64,000 bases of DNA from Pseudonocardia sp. C8 (GTDB taxonomy: Bacteria > Actinomycetota > Actinomycetes > Mycobacteriales > Pseudonocardiaceae): the NCBI RefSeq assembly GCF_014267175.1, contig NZ_JACMTR010000002.1:5667501-5731500 (forward strand), in the 5' to 3' direction. Of the stretch, positions 33,656-41,264 are shown piece by piece. The translations under genes and the position numbers were made by a program. How positions within the stretch are numbered: position 1 is the stretch's first letter; every line of letters starts with the position of its first letter. Below the pieces are notes generated by a model. That model saw nothing but the letters and a program-made list of their open reading frames with translations. It ran no database searches and had not been told where the DNA came from.

Positions 33656-34201
33656 TCAGCCCGCCCGGCGGGCCGCGGCCTCCTCCGAGGCCCGGACCAC
33701 CTGGACCTGATCGCCGATCTGGAGGTTGTCGAAGTACGCCTTGGCGTCCGCCTCGGGCAGGTGGATGCACCCGGCCGAGGACCGGTTCGGGTCGCCGCTG
33801 TGGAAGGCGATGCCGCCGTCGTCGAAGAACACCGACCACGGCATCGGCGCCGGACTGCCGTCGCGCCGCCGCGATTCCTGGCTCTTGTGGTCGGCCTCCT
33901 TGCGGTAGACCCGCAGCGAGTGCCCGACCGGGGTCTCCTGCCCGTTGCCGCCGGAGGAGATGCGGATCGGGCCGCGGATCACCTTGCCGTCCTGGATCAG
34001 CCAGGAGCGCTGGGACTCGAGGTCCACGCAGGCGCGCGCGCTGACCGAGCACGGCGTCCCCGGGACCTGCGGCTGGGAGCGCGCCCGGTCCGCGGCCGGT
34101 GAGTCCGCGACCGCGGGCCCGGCCAGGGCGAGGCCGGCCGCGACGGCGAGGGCGAGGCCGGCTGCGGCGATCCGCCGCGGTCGCTGCCGGTCGGTGTCCA
34201 T
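33656..34201 (-). CDS. L,D-transpeptidase family (YkuD) secreted protein
   Basis: A 181-residue exported cell-wall enzyme. Signal peptide about 1-32 (AAAGLALAVAAGLALAGPAV, ADS). The YkuD domain has PVGHSLRVYRKE and the catalytic cysteine in IAFHSGDPNRSSAGCIHLPE; the usual SHGC sequence reads SAGC. It would form 3-3 cross-links in peptidoglycan or attach proteins to it. At this size it is a minimal catalytic domain without the Ig-like domains of mycobacterial Ldts. GAGGGAGCACGACCC precedes the ATG. Confidence 0.85.
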   Translation of the reverse strand: MDTDRQRPRRIAAAGLALAVAAGLALAGPAVADSPAADRARSQPQVPGTPCSVSARACVDLESQRSWLIQDGKVIRGPIRISSGGNGQETPVGHSLRVYRKEADHKSQESRRRDGSPAPMPWSVFFDDGGIAFHSGDPNRSSAGCIHLPEADAKAYFDNLQIGDQVQVVRASEEAAARRAG

Positions 34202-34313
34202 GGGTCGTGCTCCCTCGGTCCGCGCCGGCCGGTGGGCACGGCGCGTGGTCGGTCCGTCACTCTCAGGGACGCACCGGGTCGGGCGGGGTTGCGTGGAGGG
34301 CGGCCGGATCGCC

Positions 34314-34637
34314 CTACTGGGGGGTCACCTCGGCCATCTCGTTCCAGACGTCGCCGTCGACGTCCTGGTAGTTGATCTTCGGCTTCTCCGCGACGACGGT
34401 CGACATGAACGGGAAGAAGCGCTGGGCGTGGTCGGTGTTGACGTGCTCCTCGCCGGCCTTGCCGTCGCGGAACACCTCCACGATCACGAACTCGTTCTCC
34501 TTCTCGAGGTTCTCGTGGTAGTCGAAGGAGATGTTGCCGGGCTCCGAGTTGACGTTCTTCTTGTACTCGGAGATGCCGGCCAGCCACTCGTCGCGCTTGT
34601 CCGGGCGGATCTGCGCCTTGAGGACGATGAGGATCAC
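34314..34637 (-). CDS. antibiotic biosynthesis monooxygenase (ABM) domain protein
   Basis: A 107-residue dimeric alpha+beta barrel protein of the ABM/putative quinol monooxygenase group. IVLKAQIRPDKRDEWLAGI, SEPGNISFDYHENLEKENEF and VIVEVFRDGKAGEEHVNTDH are family-typical, with the paired histidine/Glu residues. GGAGGCCTCCGTG ahead of the start gives a ribosome binding site. Physiological substrate unknown. Confidence 0.85.
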   Translation of the reverse strand: MILIVLKAQIRPDKRDEWLAGISEYKKNVNSEPGNISFDYHENLEKENEFVIVEVFRDGKAGEEHVNTDHAQRFFPFMSTVVAEKPKINYQDVDGDVWNEMAEVTPQ

Positions 34638-34785
34638 GGAGGCCTCCGGTTCGCGGTCGTGGGGTCGTCGGTGCGGATCCTGCCACGGGCGGTGGGGTGT
34701 CGCGGGCGGGAGGGCGTCGTGTCCGGCGGGACCCGGTGCGTCCGCTGTGGACGGGCCGTGCGGCGCGCTGACCTAGGCTGGCCCG

Positions 34786-35301
34786 ATGCGACACGCCGAG
34801 ACCCGGCTCGGTCTGGCCGAGTGGACGGTGCTGGCGGTCACCGGCGAGCGGCCGGTGCACGGGTTCGCGATCGCCGCGCTCACCGCCGCGGACGGCGAGC
34901 TCGGCCGGGTCTGGCAGATCCCGCGCCCGGTCGTCTACCGGGCGATCGGGCGGCTGGTCGACACCGGACTGATCACCGCCGAGGCCGTCGAGAGCAGCGG
35001 TGGCCCGCCGCGCACGCTGTACGCCGCCACCGCGGAGGGCCGCAGGCGGGTCGATGCCTGGCTGGTCACGCCGGTCCCGCACGTGCGGGACCTGCGGTCG
35101 GAGTTCCTGCTGAAGCTGGCCGTGACGCACCGGCGCGGCGCCGACCCCGGCCCGCTGGTCGCCGCCCAGCGCCGGGAGCTGGAGCCGATCGTCGAGGCGC
35201 TGCGGGCCGAGCAGGAGGGCGCCGACGAGTTCGACCGGATGCTGGCCGCGTGGCGGCGGGTGTCCGCGGAGGCGGCGCTGGCGTTCCTCGACGAGCTGTG
35301 A
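34786..35301 (+). CDS. PadR family transcriptional regulator
   Basis: A 171-residue regulator. The winged helix (about 8-80) contains EWTVLAVTGERPVHGFAIAA and IPRPVVYRAIGRLVDTGLIT, followed by GGPPRTLYAATAEGRRRVDAW, the wing; a C-terminal helical dimerisation domain completes the PadR layout. TAGGCT (34774-34779) is six bases before the ATG with no ribosome binding site, again leaderless. Convergent with an SDR gene eleven bases downstream. Target unknown. Confidence 0.85.
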   Translation: MRHAETRLGLAEWTVLAVTGERPVHGFAIAALTAADGELGRVWQIPRPVVYRAIGRLVDTGLITAEAVESSGGPPRTLYAATAEGRRRVDAWLVTPVPHVRDLRSEFLLKLAVTHRRGADPGPLVAAQRRELEPIVEALRAEQEGADEFDRMLAAWRRVSAEAALAFLDEL

Positions 35302-35311
35302 GGGCCGGCCG

Positions 35312-36097
35312 TCACGTGTCGCCGTGCACCAGCGGGCGCAGGTCCGGGTAGTTCGAGATCTCCCACCCGCCGTCGACGACCAGGCTGGTACCGGTCACGT
35401 AGCTCGCGTCGTCGCTGGCCAGGTACAGGCACGGGCCGGCGATCTCCTCCGGCTCGGCGGCGCGGCGCTGCGGGATCCGGGACAGGAAGTCCGCGTTGAG
35501 GCCGGTGTGCGCGCGGAACTCGGCGGTCAGCGGGGTGGCGACCAGGCCGGGCAGCACGGCGTTCACCCGGATCTGGTCGCCGGCCAGCTCCAGCGCGGCA
35601 CTGCGGGCCAGGTTCTCGGTGCCGGCCTTCGCGGCCGCGTACGAGCTCGCGCCGTAGAGCGGCACGTGCGCGTTCAGCGACGACACCAGCACCATCGCGC
35701 CGCCGTCCCCGGTCTCCCGGATCGCCCGCGCGGCGTGCCGGACGGTCAGGTAGGACCCGTGCAGCACCAGGTCCACGGTCCAGCACCAGTCCGCGGTGTC
35801 GCCGTCGGCGATCGTGCCGAACCGGGCCGCGCCGGCGACGGCGAACGCCACGTCGAGGCGGCCGAACCGGTCCACCGCGGTCGCGACGGCGGAGCCCACC
35901 GCGGCCTCGTCGGTGACGTCGGCCCGCACCGCGACCACGTGCTCGTCGGAGTCCGGGGCCGGATCGGCGATGTCGGCCAGCACCACCCGCGCGCCCTCGG
36001 CGCGCAGCCGCCGGACGATGGCCGCCCCGATCCCGGACGCCCCTCCGGTCACCAGCGCCACCTTGCCGTCGAAGCGCCCGCCGTCCACCCGCTGCAT
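35312..36097 (-). CDS. short-chain dehydrogenase/reductase
   Basis: A 261-residue classical SDR. TGGASGIGAAIVRRL is the cofactor motif TGxxxGxG, ADIADPAP suggests NAD(H) preference at the acidic position, LVSSLNAHVPLYGASSYAAAK carries the Ser and YxxxK catalytic residues, and PGLVATPLTAEF the PG motif. GGGGAGG precedes the ATG at 36097. Reads toward the PadR gene, not in an operon with it. Substrate unknown. Confidence 0.88.
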   Translation of the reverse strand: MQRVDGGRFDGKVALVTGGASGIGAAIVRRLRAEGARVVLADIADPAPDSDEHVVAVRADVTDEAAVGSAVATAVDRFGRLDVAFAVAGAARFGTIADGDTADWCWTVDLVLHGSYLTVRHAARAIRETGDGGAMVLVSSLNAHVPLYGASSYAAAKAGTENLARSAALELAGDQIRVNAVLPGLVATPLTAEFRAHTGLNADFLSRIPQRRAAEPEEIAGPCLYLASDDASYVTGTSLVVDGGWEISNYPDLRPLVHGDT

Positions 36098-36150
36098 CGT
36101 GGCCTCCCCGAAGATGTGGTGAACCCGACGGTAAGGGGTATGACGGCAGC

Positions 36151-36540
36151 ATGGCCCGATGTGACCTGACCTGGATCCCGCGCCTGCTCGGCGCGGCCAC
36201 CGCCGCCTGCGGAGCGGTGATCACCGCGCGGCCCGACCTGGTCGTGGGCGCCGTGGCCCCGGCCGCAGGCGACGCCCGCGCCGAGTCCGGGCGGCGGGCG
36301 CTGGCCGTGCTGCTCGGCACCCGGGACCTGGCCTCCGGCCTCGCGATGCTGCTCGTCCCGGCCGGCGCCCCGCTGAGGACGGCGATCGCGATGCGGGTGG
36401 GCGCCGACGTCGCCGACGTCGCCGTGCTCGGCTCACGGCTGCCCGGGCAGGACGCCCGGGAGAAGGTGACGATGGCCGCGGCGGGCCGGGGCGCGCTCTG
36501 CGCGCTGGCGGTACTGGCCGCCGACCGGGCGACGCGTTGA
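36151..36540 (+). CDS. small membrane protein, DUF4267-like
   Basis: A 129-residue protein with about four hydrophobic segments (LGAATAACGAVITARPDLVV; ALAVLLGTRDLASGLAMLLV). The GTRDLASG motif with surrounding helices resembles the DUF4267 group. TATGAC stands six bases before the ATG. Divergent from the SDR gene and tandem with a methyltransferase gene 36 bases on. Function unknown. Confidence 0.6.
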   Translation: MARCDLTWIPRLLGAATAACGAVITARPDLVVGAVAPAAGDARAESGRRALAVLLGTRDLASGLAMLLVPAGAPLRTAIAMRVGADVADVAVLGSRLPGQDAREKVTMAAAGRGALCALAVLAADRATR

Positions 36541-36576
36541 CCTGACAGGCGCCCCGATCTCCACGATGATCGGCGG

Positions 36577-37209
36577 ATGGCCACGAGTACCGGGGGCGAC
36601 CCCCACCTGGAACGCGCCTACACGCTGAGCGGCCCGGACGACGCCCGCGACTTCTACGACGAGTGGGCGCCGACCTACGACGCCGACCTCACCGGGGAGA
36701 CGCAGGGCTACGTCGCGCCCTCGGTCACCGCGGACGCCGTCGTCGCCGCGGCCGGGACCGGCGGCGGGATGCTCGACGCCGGCTGCGGCACCGGTCTGGT
36801 CGGCGTGGAGCTGGCCCGGCGCGGGGCCGGCACGATCGACGGGCTGGACGTGTCGCCGGGGATGCTCGAGCGCGCCCGGGCGACCGGTGTCTACCGCGAC
36901 CTGCGCGAGGCCGACCTCACCCAGGTGCTGGACCTGCCGGACGACCGCTACGACGTCGTCGTCTGCGTCGGGACGCTGACCCACGGGCACCTCGGGCCCG
37001 CGGTGCTGTCCGACTTCGCCCGGGTGATCCGGCCCGGCGGCTTCCTGGTCGCGACCGTGCTCGACGACGTCTGGGAGTCGGGCGGCTACCGCGCCGAGGT
37101 CGACCGGCTGTGCGCCGGTGACGTGCTGGAAGCCGTGTCGATCGAGGTCGCGCCGTACCGCGCCGGGCAGGCGGTGGACTGCCGGCTGCTGGTCCTGCGG
37201 GTGCGGTGA
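36577..37209 (+). CDS. class I SAM-dependent methyltransferase
   Basis: A 210-residue methyltransferase with MLDAGCGTGLVGVELARRG (motif I), IDGLDVSPGMLERARATGVY and YDVVVCVGTLTHGHLGP. FYDEWAPTYDADL at about 27 is the typical N-terminal motif of the UbiE/Coq5-like and Williams-Beuren-type branch. A promoter CTGACA (36542-36547), 17-bp spacer, GATGAT (36565-36570) ends six bases before the ATG. It ends just before the second 44-bp palindromic element. Substrate unknown. Confidence 0.83.
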   Translation: MATSTGGDPHLERAYTLSGPDDARDFYDEWAPTYDADLTGETQGYVAPSVTADAVVAAAGTGGGMLDAGCGTGLVGVELARRGAGTIDGLDVSPGMLERARATGVYRDLREADLTQVLDLPDDRYDVVVCVGTLTHGHLGPAVLSDFARVIRPGGFLVATVLDDVWESGGYRAEVDRLCAGDVLEAVSIEVAPYRAGQAVDCRLLVLRVR

Positions 37210-37214
37210 ACCGC

Positions 37215-37258
37215 TCGTGAGTGGAAAGCAGGGCCCTGGCCCTCGTTTCCACTCACGG
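37215..37258. repeat. 44-bp palindromic element, copy 2
   Basis: Twelve-base perfect arms CGTGAGTGGAAA (37216-37227) and TTTCCACTCACG (37246-37257). It matches the element at 2935-2978 (reversed) at 37 of 44 positions, loop included, and likewise sits within a few bases of a stop codon. Confidence 0.8.
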
Positions 37259-37272
37259 GCCAGACTGGCCCG

Positions 37273-37656
37273 ATGGGTAACGAGCGCGGCCCGGTCGTCG
37301 GGCGCCGCATCCTGATCGCGCTGCTGGTGCCGGCCGTGGTGGTGCACGCGCGGCTGGCCGTCGGGACCACGTGGCCGCTGCTCGCCGTGCTCGAGGTGGC
37401 CGTGGCGATCGCCGCCGTCGCCGCGCTGGCGCTGGTCGTCCGGCGGGCCGACGGGCGGGCGTTGCTGGCCGCCGCCGTCGCCGGAGGGCTCGGGGTCGCG
37501 CTCTTCCTCGTCCCGGGTCTCGTCCGGCTCGTCCAGGGACAGGACGCGGCGGGGTGGCTGGACCCGTGGGCGTTCGGTGCGCTGCTGGTGGACGCGATGG
37601 TGGTCCGGATCGCGTTCTTCACACTGCGCAAGCTCGATGAGCCCTCCGTCACGTGA
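37273..37656 (+). CDS. DUF3054-like membrane protein
   Basis: A 127-residue protein with four probable transmembrane helices (ILIALLVPAVVVHARLAVG; VAVAIAAVAALALVVRRADG; LLAAAVAGGLGVALFLVPGL; ALLVDAMVVRIAFFTLRKL). The layout matches the small DUF3054 family, unknown function. CAGACT is six bases before the ATG; the promoter is squeezed between the palindromic element and the gene. Confidence 0.65.
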   Translation: MGNERGPVVGRRILIALLVPAVVVHARLAVGTTWPLLAVLEVAVAIAAVAALALVVRRADGRALLAAAVAGGLGVALFLVPGLVRLVQGQDAAGWLDPWAFGALLVDAMVVRIAFFTLRKLDEPSVT

Positions 37657-38045
37657 CGCCTTGCACGACGGGCTCGGAAACCTCTCCGGATCGGAAGCAA
37701 CAATCGTCGCCATAGATCGTTCGTAACCTTCGAAATTGGCCTCCGACCTGCGGCAACGTCTGTTACCGTTATACGGGTGTGATAGCTCACCGGCTGTCGT
37801 CTTGACCCGATCTCGGTCTTTCGGCGAGCTTTGGAGTCGCTCTCGGCCGTCCACGGCCGGGGCGCGCACCGAAGCGCCGGAACCGCCACGCCAGCACGGC
37901 CCCGTCCCACGGTTTCCGGCCAGTCGACCTGCACGGACGGGACGGGGCCGCGGGCTGCGAGGACCACCTCGCACAACAACCGGACGGCGCTCCCCGCGCG
38001 GCCGGCCGCCCGGAAAGTCGTGGGTCCGGAACCAGGTGAGAACAG
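37657..38045. promoter_or_regulatory. 389-bp leader region of the rpf gene
   Basis: No gene. The left part holds low-GC promoter-like sequence (GTAACCTTCGAAATTGG, then GTTACCGTTATACGGG near 37760-37777); the remaining about 260 bases form a GC-rich, structured leader ending in AGGTGAGAACAG before the ATG. Long regulated leaders are known for rpf genes in actinobacteria; I could not match this one to the c-di-AMP (ydaO) riboswitch consensus. Confidence 0.45.
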
Positions 38046-38450
38046 ATGAGCAGCACGCGCATGTCCATCCGTGGGCGTTTTGTCGGGACTCTGACCGCCG
38101 GCATCCTGGCGTTCGGGGCTCCGCTCGCCCTGGCCGGCACCGCGAACGCCGCCCCCGAGACCTCCGCGCCGGTCGCGCCGACCGCGGCCGTGGCGCCGAC
38201 CCAGTCCGTCTCCACCGCGACGTGGGAGAAGCTCGCCGAGTGCGAGTCCGGCGGGGACTGGAACATCAACACCGGCAACGGCTTCGGCGGTGGCCTGCAG
38301 TTCACGCAGTCCACGTGGAAGGCGTTCGGCGGTAAGGGCAAGCCCCAGAACGCCAGCAAGGCCGAGCAGATCCGCGTCGCGGAGAACGTGCTCGAGGGCC
38401 AGGGCTGGGACGCCTGGCCGGCCTGCTCCAAGAAGCTGGGCCTGCAGTAA
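38046..38450 (+). CDS. resuscitation-promoting factor, transglycosylase-like domain
   Basis: A 134-residue secreted muralytic protein. Signal peptide about 1-37 (FVGTLTAGILAFGAPLALAG, TANA), a short Pro/Val/Thr linker, then the Rpf domain: WEKLAECESGGDWNINTGNG (catalytic Glu in CESGGDW), GGLQFTQSTWKAFGG, QIRVAENVLEGQGWDAWPAC. It cleaves peptidoglycan and supports exit from dormancy. It lacks the DUF348/G5 or LysM domains of larger Rpfs, so it corresponds to the small Rpf class. A long leader precedes it and a terminator follows. Confidence 0.92.
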   Translation: MSSTRMSIRGRFVGTLTAGILAFGAPLALAGTANAAPETSAPVAPTAAVAPTQSVSTATWEKLAECESGGDWNINTGNGFGGGLQFTQSTWKAFGGKGKPQNASKAEQIRVAENVLEGQGWDAWPACSKKLGLQ

Positions 38451-38460
38451 GACCCTCGAC

Positions 38461-38493
38461 GGCGGGCGGCGACCCTGGTGGTCGTCGCCCGCC
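38461..38493. terminator. intrinsic terminator after rpf
   Basis: GGCGGGCGGCGACC (38461-38474) pairs with GGTCGTCGCCCGCC (38480-38493) with one mismatch; it separates rpf from the convergent oxidoreductase gene. Confidence 0.75.
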
Positions 38494-38501
38494 GCCGCGT
38501 G

Positions 38502-39512
38502 TCAGGCCGCCCGCAGCCGGGTGACGACGTCGAGCACCAGTGCGGGGTCGGCGTCGTACGGCGTGTTCAGCGAGACCCGGTCCACCAGGTCGCCGTAGCG
38601 GGCTGCGATCCCGGTGGCGACCTCCTCCGGCGAACCGGCGACGGCGAGCACGTCGAGGAGCTCGTCGTCGACCAGGCCGGCCATCTCGTCCCAGGCCTGC
38701 TGCCGGGACAGCGCGTTGAGCCGGTCCGCGAGCTCGCCCCGGCCGTGGAGGTCCAGCACCGGCCGGTACGGCGGCGTCGAGGCGTAGAACGCGATCTGCC
38801 GCCGCACCCCGGCCTCCGCGGCGGCGCGGGCCTCGGCGTCCGCACCGAGCACGGTGAACACCGGCAGGCAGACGTCGAACCCGGAGAGGTCGGCACTCCC
38901 GCGTCCGCGGCGCAGCGCGGGCAACGTCACCTCCGCGAGGTACGACGGCGAGGTCAGCGAGTGCGCGAGCAGCCCGTCGGTGACCCGGCCGGCGACCTCC
39001 GTCATCCGCTCACCGACCGCCGCCAGCATGACCGGCGGCGGACCGTGCGGGTTCGGCCCCGGCGAGAAGAACTCGGTCATCAGCGTGTGCGAGTAGAACT
39101 CCCCCTGGTGGCGGAGCCGCTCACCGGTGGCCCACGCGTCCTGGATCGCGCGCAGTGCCCGGACGAAGTCCTCCATCCGCGCGGCCGGGCGGCTCCACGG
39201 CATCCCGAACCGCCGCTCGATGTGCGCGCGCACCTGCGAGCCGATGCCGAGCTCGAACCGCCCGCCGGAGATCAGCTGCACGTCGTTGGCCTGGTAGGCC
39301 AGCGTCATCGGGTTGCGGGCGAAGGCCACCGCGATCGCCGACTGGAGCCGGATCCTGCTGGTCGCGCGGGCGGCGAGGCCGAGCGCGACGAACGCGTCGT
39401 GCGCGGTCTCCGGGACCGAGACGGCGTCGTATCCGTCCTTCTCGGCCGCGACCGCGGTCGCCTCGGTCTCCAGCGGGTCGGCGGAGAACGGCCCCGTGGT
39501 GTCGACGCGCAT
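38502..39512 (-). CDS. LLM-class F420-dependent oxidoreductase
   Basis: A 336-residue luciferase-like (TIM-barrel) oxidoreductase. GYDAVSVPETAHDAFVALGL, IAVAFARNPMTLAYQANDVQ, SGGRFELGIGSQVRAHIERR and PPPVMLAAVGERMTEVAGRV are typical of the MSMEG_2256-like F420-dependent subfamily (TIGR03617). The ATG overlaps the stop of the alpha/beta hydrolase gene (TGATG), indicating an operon. Substrate unknown; F420 use is inferred from the family. Confidence 0.85.
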   Translation of the reverse strand: MRVDTTGPFSADPLETEATAVAAEKDGYDAVSVPETAHDAFVALGLAARATSRIRLQSAIAVAFARNPMTLAYQANDVQLISGGRFELGIGSQVRAHIERRFGMPWSRPAARMEDFVRALRAIQDAWATGERLRHQGEFYSHTLMTEFFSPGPNPHGPPPVMLAAVGERMTEVAGRVTDGLLAHSLTSPSYLAEVTLPALRRGRGSADLSGFDVCLPVFTVLGADAEARAAAEAGVRRQIAFYASTPPYRPVLDLHGRGELADRLNALSRQQAWDEMAGLVDDELLDVLAVAGSPEEVATGIAARYGDLVDRVSLNTPYDADPALVLDVVTRLRAA

Positions 39513-40387
39513 CAGGCGTTCCCCGCCGGCACGACCCGGTCCAGCCAGGCCAGCAGGTCGGCGACGACCTCGTCCCGGTTGGTCTCGTTGAACACCTCGT
39601 GCCGCGCACCCGGCCAGATCCGCAGGCTGACGTCCTCCAGTCCGGCCGCCGCGTAGCGCTCGGTGAGCGGCCCGACGAGCTGCAGGCCCGCGTTCACCGG
39701 GTCCTGGTCGCCCACGACGATGTAGACCGGGAGGCCGGCCGGGATCGGCTTCAGCGTCGCGACCTCGGCCAGCGGCCGGGCGGCGGCGAACATCGCCTGC
39801 GACCCGGGCAGGTCGAGGCCGAACCCGCAGCGTGCGTCGGCGACGTACGCGTCGACCTGGGCGGGATCGCGGGAGAGCCACTCGAACCCGGTGCGCTGCT
39901 CGAACCGCTCGTTGAACGACGACAGGTCCAGCGGCCCGGACAGGTCCAGGCCCTGCTCCATCACGTCGAGCGCGGCCGTCCCGGACAGGACGACGGCGTC
40001 CGGCGGGGTCCCGTCGGCGACCAGGTGCTGCTGGACGGCGAACGACCCCATGCTGTGCCCGAGGAGCACCAGCGGGACGCCCGGGTGCTCGGCCCGGGCC
40101 AGGCCGGAGAGCACGCCGATGTCGGCGACGAGCTGGCCCCAGCCGTCGTCGCCGAGCACGCCGTGGTTCTCCGGGCCGCCCGCGGTGGCGCCGTGCCCGC
40201 GATGGTCCTGGGCGTAGACGGCGAAACCGCGCCCGGTGAGCGCGCCGGCCAGCGCCTCGTACCGCAGGGCGTGCTCGCCCATGCCGTGCGTGAGCTGGAC
40301 GATCCCGCGCGGCGGCCCGTCCGGGAGCCAGCGGTAGGCGGTGACGGCGGTGCCGTCGCGGCCGGTGAAGGTGAACGTGTCGGTCAT
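39512..40387 (-). CDS. alpha/beta hydrolase, monoacylglycerol-lipase type
   Basis: A 291-residue serine hydrolase. VQLTHGMGEHALRYEALAGA (HGMGEH is the monoglyceride-lipase oxyanion motif), YAQDHRGHGATAG, VLLGHSMGSFAVQQHL (nucleophile Ser), VVGDQDPVN (acid) and WPGARHEVFNETNRDEV (His). It would cleave monoacylglycerols or similar esters. TGATG overlap with the F420-dependent oxidoreductase gene downstream. Divergent from a second alpha/beta hydrolase. Confidence 0.87.
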   Translation of the reverse strand: MTDTFTFTGRDGTAVTAYRWLPDGPPRGIVQLTHGMGEHALRYEALAGALTGRGFAVYAQDHRGHGATAGGPENHGVLGDDGWGQLVADIGVLSGLARAEHPGVPLVLLGHSMGSFAVQQHLVADGTPPDAVVLSGTAALDVMEQGLDLSGPLDLSSFNERFEQRTGFEWLSRDPAQVDAYVADARCGFGLDLPGSQAMFAAARPLAEVATLKPIPAGLPVYIVVGDQDPVNAGLQLVGPLTERYAAAGLEDVSLRIWPGARHEVFNETNRDEVVADLLAWLDRVVPAGNA

Positions 40388-40526
40388 GCGCTGCACCGCC
40401 AGTGGTGTCGGTCGATCTTCGCCCGGATCGTCCGGCACGGTGTCACGGGCGGTCAATGCCGGGCTCGGCTCCCGCCGGCGCGGTGCCGCGGTCGGCCGTG
40501 GCCGACGGGCGTGCCAGGCTGCCGGC

Positions 40527-41237
40527 ATGACGACGTTCGTGCTGGTCCACGGCGCCTGGGGTGGCGCGCACGGGTTCCACCTGCTGCGCCCGCGGTTGCG
40601 GGCGGCCGGGCACGAGGTGGTGACACCGGCGCTCACCGGGATCGGCGAGCGCTCGCACCTCGCCGGGCCGTGGATCGGCCTGTCCGTGCACGTGCGCGAC
40701 GTCGTGAACGCGGTGCTCTACGAGGACCTGCGCGACGTGGTACTGCTCGGGTTCTCCTACGGCGGCATGGTCGTGACCGGGGCGCTCGACGCGATCGGCG
40801 ACCGGGTGGCCGAGCTGGTGTACCTGGACGCGTTCGTCCCGTCCGACGGCGACACCGTCGTCGCGCTCGCCCCGGGGATGGGCCGCGCCGTCCCGCCGCC
40901 GGGTGTGGACGGCCTCGGCGCGTCCTGGCTGCTGGCCGGCCCGGAACGGCACTACGACGATCCGGCCGAGGCCGCCTGGTCGGCCCCGCGGCGTTCGCCC
41001 CAACCGGTGCGGACGTTCACCGAGCCGGTGGCCCTGTCCCGGCCGCTGGAGGAGTGGCCGTTCGGGCGGACCTACGTGCGGGCCACTCGGGAGGACGTCA
41101 CCGGCGGGGCGTTCACGGCCGCCGCCCGGCGGGCCGAGGAATCAGCGGCCTGGCGGTACGCCGAGATCGACTCGACGCACCTGGTGCCGCAGAATCGGCC
41201 GGACGAGCTGGCGGAGATCCTGCTCGACCTGGCCTGA
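40527..41237 (+). CDS. alpha/beta hydrolase, methylesterase-like
   Basis: A 236-residue hydrolase resembling the plant-type hydroxynitrile lyase/methylesterase fold. FVLVHGAWGGAHGFHLLRPR, VTPALTGIGERSHLAGP, VVLLGFSYGGMVVTGALD (nucleophile in GFSYGG) and IDSTHLVPQNRPDELAEILL (catalytic His). CAGGCT (40515-40520) is six bases before the ATG. Substrate not predictable. Confidence 0.82.
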   Translation: MTTFVLVHGAWGGAHGFHLLRPRLRAAGHEVVTPALTGIGERSHLAGPWIGLSVHVRDVVNAVLYEDLRDVVLLGFSYGGMVVTGALDAIGDRVAELVYLDAFVPSDGDTVVALAPGMGRAVPPPGVDGLGASWLLAGPERHYDDPAEAAWSAPRRSPQPVRTFTEPVALSRPLEEWPFGRTYVRATREDVTGGAFTAAARRAEESAAWRYAEIDSTHLVPQNRPDELAEILLDLA

Positions 41238-41264
41238 GCCGAGGTCGCAATGGCGGGCGGCGGA

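Noticed and set aside
37657..38045. c-di-AMP (ydaO/yuaA) riboswitch before rpf
   Set aside because: The conserved GGGTGAATC-type and CCGAATCCG..AGCTAAC-type segments are not present.
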